DNA of 64,000 nt. Source: Trochalopteron elliotii (lineage: Eukaryota > Chordata > Aves > Passeriformes > Leiothrichidae). Below the pieces are notes generated by a model that searched no databases, was not told the origin of the DNA, and saw only the letters and a list, made by a program, of their open reading frames with translations. This document shows, one piece after another, positions 56,570 through 64,000 of this stretch. Positions within the stretch are counted from its first letter, which is position 1; each line of letters starts with the position of its first letter. The translations under genes and the position numbers were made by a program. The stretch spans positions 3,485,564 through 3,549,563 of the forward strand of contig JANPWX010000077.1 of the NCBI GenBank assembly GCA_024734555.1, in the 5' to 3' direction.

Positions 56570-56638
56570 TAGTGGACTGTACAGCAAGAGCCTCTATGAG
56601 GTCACTTTCAATCCAAAGCATTCTACAGTTCTGTGAAT
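56570..56638 (+). mobile_element. CR1 3' terminus (plus), joined to inverted segment
   Basis: About 70 bases matching the CR1 3' end: GAGGTCACTTTCAATCCAAAGCATTCTACAGTTCTGTGAA. It directly follows the minus-oriented CR1 body. Confidence 0.75.
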
Positions 56639-58929
56639 ATTGGCCTTGGCAATAAGTATTTCATTCCCTGCTTTCCCTTGGTCTGGCAGTGTTCTCAGGT
56701 GCTATATGTATTGTTTCTACTCAAGTGCTAATTCTGTCTCTCAAGTCTCATTTACTAATTTCCTGTACTTTTATACATCTCAAGTACCTCTTTCTTTTAA
56801 CTGATAGTTCACCATTTCTTGGAATGGCAGTCACATTTAAACCACTTCACGTCTAATCAAATAGAAACACAAGTTTTAGAAAATATGCTTGAGATATTAA
56901 AACTACCCACAAACTCAAAAAAAAAAAAAAAAAAAAAAAAAGATGTCACTTTGTCTTTTGACCTGCTTGGTTTATCTCCTGAATGTGAAAAGACAATTGA
57001 TCAAATATCCCAGTTATTTTTTTTTTCCTTATCTCTAGGGAAATATTATCTTTTGAAAATAATCCAGTCTGTGAGAAACAAAAATTGTCAGCTGACAGTG
57101 ATCCCAACAAGTTATTTCCACACTGAGAACTACTCTGACAATAAAGATTTTATACTTATCAGTTGTTTTGTGGACTAAGCAACTTAAAGCTCAAAAACAC
57201 CTGGTAAAAAGAGCAGAGTAAAAAAGACTGAGAAGTGATTAGAAAACAGTTAACTAAAAGCTAGTTGTGGTACAAATGTGCTAACTTGGGACTGGAAAAA
57301 TCATCTGGGATGTTTTTGAGGCTTAAAGTGAATGGTATTCATTCCACCCACATAGTGTGTTTATATACCCATTATATTTGATTGAAATAAAAAGCCATTT
57401 GGAGATGAAAATCCATCCCACATATTTCAGATGGAATGAGTTACCTTGAAAAAACAAATCATGCTTGTCTTTTCCATTTAGTACAAGGTAACTTAGACAA
57501 ATGGCTTAGATTATGTCCTTACCTCTCAATGACTAAGTTTAGGTAAGATGAATTCTTTATGCCTTCCATGATGTAAGCAACATTCTGGAGAACACTGAAG
57601 TATCCCAGCAAATTCCTTTTTGCCATGAATGTAAACAATTTTAAATCAAGAGCAGCAGGCACAAAAGTACATTTAATTTGTTATAAAATCTAACAATTCT
57701 CTTCCTCTGTCTGGTTTGAACAATATTTTTCCTTAAAGTTTCTTTTCTTTAACCAATTATTTATTTGTGCATTCATTATTTCATTATTTGCATATTTTTA
57801 TTTTTCCTTTTCTTTTTAATGATCTAATGACTGGCCACACAGGAACACCATTAAAATACTGCATTGGATTCCAAGACAGGTGGCATTAGAAATAGTTTGT
57901 TGAACATTATTTCCAGAATTTCTTGTGGTGATGTAGGACCTCCAAAATCTAAAGACAAACAAAAAATCAAGTCTAAATGAAATGAATTGTGATAACAATA
58001 TAAACAAACACACACATACATGTAGAAAGAAAAATCTTTTTCTTCTTGTTTGTGAGCCTGTGGTGAACTGAAGGTACTTTGGGGATGTAGCTGGAAACTA
58101 CAATATTACTCTTTATAGCAACAATTTAACCTGAAAATTATCTCTAAAAGCATACAAAATGCAGCAGCTGTGACAAGGGAAGAGGCATTAAAACTAACGA
58201 ACAGAATAGCTTTAAAATACCTGGAGGTTTAATATTATAAGAATGGCCACAGCAATCACTTTCTTCTAGCAAGAAATAAACTAAAGTAATGAAGCAGCTG
58301 CACACACTATAGGTATTGTTTATAGTATCAGAAAAGAAACTTTATCTTTGGGATAAAATGGAGGTCTTTGTTATACCAGCTGTATTTATTCCTCTGACTA
58401 CAGCAAATTCTGCTTCAGGCCTTTAATAAATCATATCACTTATGTTGAGAAGAATCATTATCTGAGTGACTTGTTAATTAATTAAACTGTTTTTTTCCCC
58501 AGGTATAAAACATTCTGTTTCATATAGAATCAATGACATTGCTCATGTTCAATAATTGTAATATAGTTTTCCTGATACAAAATGAATAGTACTACTCAAT
58601 TTCTGGCACTCTTTAATTATTCAGACATTAATAATAAATTACATTATGCATTAATCTTGAGATAATATGAAGTAATAATTGACTGACACTGATATATTAG
58701 AATACCATCAATATTTTAATTTTAAATAGAATTATGTTTCAAATGGCATGCATCACTTGAAACACAAGAATAATTCTGAAATTAGTTTAAATAAAATTGG
58801 ATCATTCTAACTTTTATGTATAAAGTACACTTCCAAGTAATCAGCTTTGGTTTTGTTCACTATCTTCTTGTGTACATCTGAAATACTAAGAATTGCAAAT
58901 GTGGTGAAATTTGAGTTTACACAAAACTT
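56639..58929. other. AT-rich sequence, no gene seen
   Basis: No exon or transposon recognised. It contains a 25-base poly-A run (56917-56941). The 119-codon plus frame 56819-57178 reads through that run as polylysine and has no domain. Confidence 0.5.
56917..56941. repeat. Poly-A run of 25
   Basis: Uninterrupted A tract. An ATTAAA word lies about 20 bases upstream, but I see no flanking duplication and recognise no parent gene, so a retrocopy tail is only possible. Confidence 0.95.
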
Positions 58930-59375
58930 AGTCTATTGGTTCACTCCAACAATTATTAGGGTGGTTGAAGTTCCCCACCAGGACAAAGGCAGGTGAACCT
59001 CAGACTACCCCTCTCTGTGTCGAAAGGGCCTCATTCATTGTGTCTTCCTGGTCAGGCAGCCTGTAGCAAACCCCCACAATAGTGTCACTTGACCTTTTTT
59101 TCCCTTTCACCCTGACCCATAAACTCTCGGTCGGCTCCTCATCTATCTGCAGGCAAAACTCCATGCACTCCAGCTGGTCATTGACACCACTTCTTGTCTC
59201 CCCTGCCTTGTCCTTCTTCAAGAGCCAGTATCCTTCCATTCCAACAGTCTAGTCATAGGAGTTATCCTCCCATGTTTCTGTGATGCCAATATAACCTTAG
59301 CCCTGCTAAGGACACACATGTGCATGTCTCCAATGTCTCTTACTTATTCCAGTGCTATGAGCATGGGTTTATAGA
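58930..59375 (-). mobile_element. CR1 endonuclease-domain fragment (minus)
   Basis: On the minus strand an open frame of 79 codons (59000-59239) reads MEGYWLLKKDKAGETRSG, NDQLECMEFCLQIDEE and ESLWVRVKGKKRSSDTIVGV-CYRLPDQED in order. These correspond to the CR1 ORF2 endonuclease. The sequence to its right (GTTTCTGTGATGCCAATATAACC) is the complement of DNA encoding the preceding GITET motif. Both ends are missing. The frame is open across about 80 codons, so it decayed less than others here, but it is far too short for a working protein. Confidence 0.88.
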
Positions 59376-62264
59376 CATTTATGTTGAGCAACCAATGAAG
59401 CTGATTTTTTAACCAAGAAGATGGAATTCCTTTCTTCCCCTCTTCATGTGCTCGCCTGCTGACCTGCAATCCCTTCCTTCTTATTCTGGAGCTTGTGGTA
59501 GCACTGGGACATTGACACATACATGCATTTTTCTGAGGGGTTTTAGATGAACAAAAGCAAGAAAAGAACAATTCTATCTTCACAAGATGAAAAGCTGACA
59601 TTCTACAGCTTTGAACTTCAAGAAATGGAAGTCATTAAAGGAGAAAATTTTACTCAGCAGGACAACATTCTGATGAAGACTACTATTGTAATTAATAACA
59701 GCCAAATAATTTCAGTGTAAAAGTATCTTTGATGAAGGAATCAACATATCTATATTTAGTGTAGAATTATGTCTCTTTTCTTCTGTAAGCCATAATATTT
59801 TCAGACCTTGCTTCAGGGTCCATCAGCTCATTCTTTAGGGAATTGAATTTGCTTGGCTGTGTGTTAGGTGGAAAAAGAACTATGATGAGAGAAAGCCAGA
59901 AACAGAGAACAAAGAAGAGAGGAAAAAAGCTTCCTTTTACACTGCATTCACTTGCCAAGATCTTCTTTATTAGAAGTTGAAGAATGACATGTAAGCATAA
60001 ACACTACCTGTCCCATCTTGTCTTCTTTATTATCTCTGTTTTTGTAGACTTTCTCTGTTGCAGTAGATTGTTGTAGGATTTTAGCCACTTAAATGACATA
60101 AAATTTGTTTTCTGTGATTTGTTATTTTTCCTAAAGTGTTCTAAACACAAGAAAAAATTTTAGAAGCCAGAGTTGTTTTGTCACATTCTAGCTAAGAAGA
60201 AGAAAAAAAATCAGGTTTATGACAGTCCTTATTCTAAAGCTAATAAAAATTTTCCCTGAAAATGTATTCTTAGTGATATAGTGAGTTGCATTAACTAGTT
60301 AAATAAATGGTTTCAAAGTTCAGAGTAGATACTTGTATGCAATTTCAAGGCCTTTTCTGTGTTTAAAAGGCTAGAGAATAATAGGTTTTATTGTACTGTC
60401 AGAGGAACACAATATGTTTTAAGAAATAGGACTCTAATCTAAATAACTTTGTACCTTTTTAAATAATGTAGTAGTTGTATTTCAATTATACAACTGGGTA
60501 AAGATCTTTCAGAATCTTATTTTGTTAAAAGACATCTTTTACTACCATAAATAGATTATTGCCTGCTAATTTATAAATATTGCACTTTTCTGCCACATAA
60601 GTGACTGAAGAAATTTAGCAAAACCTAACTGTACAGAAGTGAAACAAAGGAAACATTTTCTTCTTTGAATAAAAGGTTTTCTCTCTGTGTGAGACAGGAG
60701 ACAAAATTAAAATTTGCAAAATTCATCAGCTTCTGAGACATTTTCTCCTTGGCAGAGGTAGAGTAGGCCTCTCTATTTACCTACATACTCATAGTGTGTA
60801 TCTCTTATAATTTGTATTAAATTATCTTTTTTCTACTGATCTAAAATTTTCATCTCTGTAGAGATGAAAAACCTGGAACAAAGCCGCAACTACACTCTAA
60901 ATGAAAGAGTGGGAAAAAATTGTGGGAAAAATTGCCATATGCTATCGAGAATATCTTTGTTAAGGTTGGGGTCTCCATATGATATTTCTAGCTTTGGGTT
61001 CCATCTTAGTTTTGCCTTTGCTCCTCTTAATTGATTGTGAGATATTGCCCCTACATCAGTTGGCCAGTCTGTCTCTCTACCTCAACTGGACTGGGAAACT
61101 GAACCAGCCAAATGAAAAAAAAACCCAAAACAACCAATCAACCCCTTCCCCAACCAAAAACCAACCAAACAAGAAAACCCACCAGAAAAACTAATAAACA
61201 AACAAACTTCCCAAAAACTTGACCTAGGGAACCCCACAAAAATCCAAAAATAAAAACCAAAAAAAAACCCCAAACTATTGAAGACAACCACAGTTTCCTG
61301 ATCTAGTCTGGTATATGCCTGCATAAACAATTTCTGCTGGATTAGTGGAAGATGCTCTAGAAGAGCAAGAACAAGCAGCCAGAGAAAACTAAAGGTTGTG
61401 GTGCCCAAAAGCAATGTTACCATAAGAGAATTTCAAATAGAGTTGTGCCATCAATACAGATATTTCTGTATTCCCTTTTACCTGTTTTCCTTCTAATATC
61501 TTGTTATTCCACTTTATAATTGTGCCATAAACCCCAAGAATAATTAACAACTTAATATTACTCTCTTTAACACAATTTTTGTTCTAAGCCTAATGCACTT
61601 TTTTGTTTAAATGGTTGCATTTACAGCATAATTTGAACTTGAAACACTTCTAATCTGTAATCAGCTTGAATTGCTGCTTCTGTTTCAGATCTCGAGAGGA
61701 ACTTTTGTGTTGGCATCTGGTCTATTTTTTCCACCTATATCCATCTAATAAAATTAGAATTTATTTCTATTTATGAAAGAAAATGTCTCTTTCCAGAATT
61801 TCTGTGCTAAGAGGCAGCTGAGAAGTTTCTAAAGTATTTCTTGTTTTGCAAATCAATCAATTCAAGCGAAAGAAAAAAAATCTAGATAACTTTCAGATCT
61901 TAATAACAGTTAATTATCAAGTTAACAAAAAGTATGCAAGCTGTCATAACCTGTGCAGCTAAAATTGAAACAAAGTTGAACATATAGTTGGGACCGATTT
62001 CAGTAAGCTAACTTAAACTTCAAATATATTTTGTATGTTTACTTATTTATATAGACATTCTAAAATAAGTGTATATATAATAATGATTTTAACTGTATTA
62101 GTTTATATACACAATCTTTCCAAGAACACTTTTTCTTCTTTAAAGTAAAAAAAAAAAATCACTGTCTTGTTTTGCAAGCCCATCCCACAAGGCTTCTGTT
62201 TTTAAAAAAAATATTTTTAGCATGATGACTGAAAAATTAAATTACAATGGCTAATATATTTAGA
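59376..62264. other. AT-rich sequence, no gene seen
   Basis: No exon or RNA gene recognised. 59376-59620 might be further diverged CR1 sequence, but I cannot show it. An A/C-rich tract lies at 61116-61285. Confidence 0.45.
61116..61285. repeat. A/C-rich low-complexity tract
   Basis: About 170 bases with few G or T, made of AACCAACC, AAACAAAC and CCCCAA-like words. It is the strand complement in style of the G/T tract at 44826-44962. It gives a spurious 113-codon Phe/Gly-rich frame on minus. Confidence 0.8.
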
Positions 62265-62605
62265 GCATCCAGTCTGGCCTTGAACATTTCTAGGGATGGA
62301 GCATGTACAACTTCTCCGGGCAGCCTGTTCCAGTACCTCACCACCCTCACAGTAAAGAACTTATTCCTAATATCTATCTAAGCTTACTCTCAGTTTGAAG
62401 CTATTCCCCTTGTCCTGTCACTACATGTCTTTGTAAATAGTATTTCTTCATCTTTCTTGCAGGCTCCCTTCAGGTACAGGAAGGCCACAACTAACTCATC
62501 CCTAAGACGTCTCTTTTCCAGGCTGAACAATCCTAATTCTCTCAGCCTTTCCTCATAGGAGAAGTGTTCTATCACAGACCCTACAGCAGACAGGTTCAAG
62601 GTTTC
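62265..62605 (-). mobile_element. CR1 retrotransposon fragment (minus)
   Basis: Complemented CR1 sequence: GCATCCAGTCTGGCCTTGAAC, CAACTTCTCCGGGCAGCCTGTTCCAG, CACCACCCTCACAGTAAAGAAC, CCCCTTGTCCTGTCACTACATG, CAGGTACAGGAAGGCC and CCAGGCTGAACAATCCTAATTCTCTCAGCC. The minus-strand frame 62390-62623 retains SYEERLRELGLFSLEKRRLRDE-type residues of the CR1 C-terminus. The left edge starts at the same CR1 position as the segment at 56256, lacking the terminal 90 or so bases. Confidence 0.9.
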
Positions 62606-64000
62606 CTCTAAAGTTACAAACAAATCTTCTATTTTCTTCTACATTGTCATTCATTAATGGTGGTAGGCGGTCACATACTTAAGAAAGTCTTGAAGATATT
62701 CATGGAGTCCATGGAAAATCAGTGTTATGCTGTGAATCATTGTGCTCCACAATTATGACAAGCCTACTCCAAATAAAATAGATTGATGCTCAATAACCTT
62801 AAATTTGCCTTTAGTTCTATTTTAATTCTCTACTTTCTGGATTAATGTCTATTGCCTTCCTTTTTCTCTTTTGTGGTACTGGAACATTTGGATGGGAAGA
62901 ATGGAAATTATATCTGAAATACTGACTAGAAAAGTTACTGTCATTCTAGCAAAGTGATTTTAAAAAGCCCTACATAAAATTGCCTCAGGAACTTTGTTTA
63001 TTGAATAGTATCTGGCAGATAAACACACAGTACAGTTCTCAGACTTGTTCAAGTTTTAAGTCTATTTGATAGAACAGATATGGACAAGAAGTGATAAATG
63101 CACTTATTCTAATATATTTAAAGAAATATGGTTATAGATATAAATACCCCATCCTATTTCTGAATGTTCTACTTACCACAAAATATTCTCAAGCAGACTG
63201 ATCTAATCTCAGCAAAGAACATAATTTATCAGAGTAATACAAGGCAGTAAACAAGAAGTTACACATAAACTCTGTCATGCTTAATTAATGATAAGAATAG
63301 ATGAAACAGAACTCTGGGAACACTGTTTCCCAATCAATAGTGTGTTAATTTACTGAAAAGTCATTTTCTAAATGAGGAGTTATTGAAAAATCTTCTTTAC
63401 AAGTTTCTATCCATCAAAATATAAAATATTTACATCTTCCTCATGTATACACTGGGGTTACCAAATAATGCAAAATGTCTACAATTCACAAAATGATTAA
63501 AAGAAAAACATTTAACAACTCTGGAAAGGAATGTAACATTGTCAATTTTAAATCAAGGAATTCAGACATTTTAATGCTGTACTTTCAGTCATTGTAGAAA
63601 GGTCATCCCAGATGGTGCAGATGATGCACATGGAAAACGGGAAGAGAGGCAGAAAGCAGATTTGAAGATATGAAAAGACCTCATCAGTAAGTCTGAGTGG
63701 CATAAAAAATACCTTAAAAATTATTGTGCTATTAAGTTATACAATACAGACCAATCCCCTGGTATGCTACTTTCTTCTTTGAGCTACAGGAGATGTATTA
63801 ATTAAAATGTGGATTTACACAAGGGGTAGAAATAAGAGAAATGCGGGAACATTGTTACAAACTGACAATGAGTTCTGTTGGCTGGATAGAACATCACAAG
63901 GTAATGGCCAGGGTGAAAATATAACAGCTGTGTTTTGCTTTGAATGGAGGGGGAACTGAAATGTAAATATATAAATATTACTACTTTTCTGTTAAAGTTT
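62606..64000. other. AT-rich sequence to window end, no feature seen
   Basis: No exon, RNA gene or transposon recognised. No open frame of note. Confidence 0.5.

Noticed and set aside
56819..57178. 119-codon frame near a poly-A run, as a retrocopied gene
   Set aside because: The frame contains the poly-A tract as polylysine, no parent gene is recognised, and no flanking duplication was found.
1..64000. tRNA, rRNA, CRISPR arrays, operons and bacterial promoters
   Set aside because: None seen. The sequence is vertebrate nuclear DNA, and no cloverleaf-like or spacer-repeat pattern was found by eye.

Overview
The window reads as a stretch of a bird nuclear genome, with no prokaryotic, viral or organellar gene content. 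Three things point to birds. (1) It is AT-rich and non-coding throughout. (2) It carries about a dozen 5'-truncated CR1 retrotransposon copies, several ending in the CR1 terminal repeat (variants of ATTCTATG / ATTCTGTG). (3) It carries about ten solo long terminal repeats (LTRs) whose sequences I recognise as avian endogenous-retrovirus families. I found no protein-coding exon, tRNA, rRNA or CRISPR array that I can support. All longer open frames are short, lie in repeats, or are antisense to repeats. The window is best read as a gene desert or the inside of a very large intron.

Layout. 1-0.55 kb: decayed CR1 endonuclease segment. 2.5 kb: AAAAAG microsatellite. 3.6-4.1 kb: solo LTR, family A, minus, with a perfect 6-bp target-site duplication. 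4.8-5.8 kb: LTR family B, minus. 6.58-7.09 kb: two CR1 3' ends in opposite orientation. 11.7 kb: CR1. 12.3-12.8 kb: family A LTR, plus, perfect terminal repeats and target-site duplication. 13.6-14.7 kb: an unclassified GC-richer module with an 11-bp minisatellite, then a family C LTR, plus. 21.25-21.40 kb: 150-bp GGGAA satellite. 21.56-22.07 kb: family B LTR, plus. 24.7-25.1 kb: family D LTR, minus. 28.0-29.6 kb: CR1 reverse-transcriptase fragment followed by a family E LTR. 31.7 kb: CR1. 36.6-37.1 kb: family C LTR. 37.4-37.9 kb: family A LTR, minus. 38.0-38.6 kb: CR1 3' end. 40.5-42.8 kb: longest CR1 copy, split by a family C-like LTR. 42.8-56.2 kb: repeat-poor, AT-rich DNA. 56.3-56.6 kb: CR1 with apparent 5' inversion. 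58.9-59.4 kb: CR1 endonuclease fragment. 62.3-62.6 kb: CR1.

No genes act together here. What can be read is the history of retrotransposon insertion: LTRs reduced to solo copies by LTR-LTR recombination, CR1 copies truncated and rearranged, and simple-sequence tracts. The family letters A-E are my own labels based on similarity inside this window and on remembered avian repeats; no database was searched. I did not find a convincing new biological system. The observations most worth checking are the family A LTR trio, the rearranged CR1 junctions, and a few repeat-free segments that could be conserved regulatory DNA.
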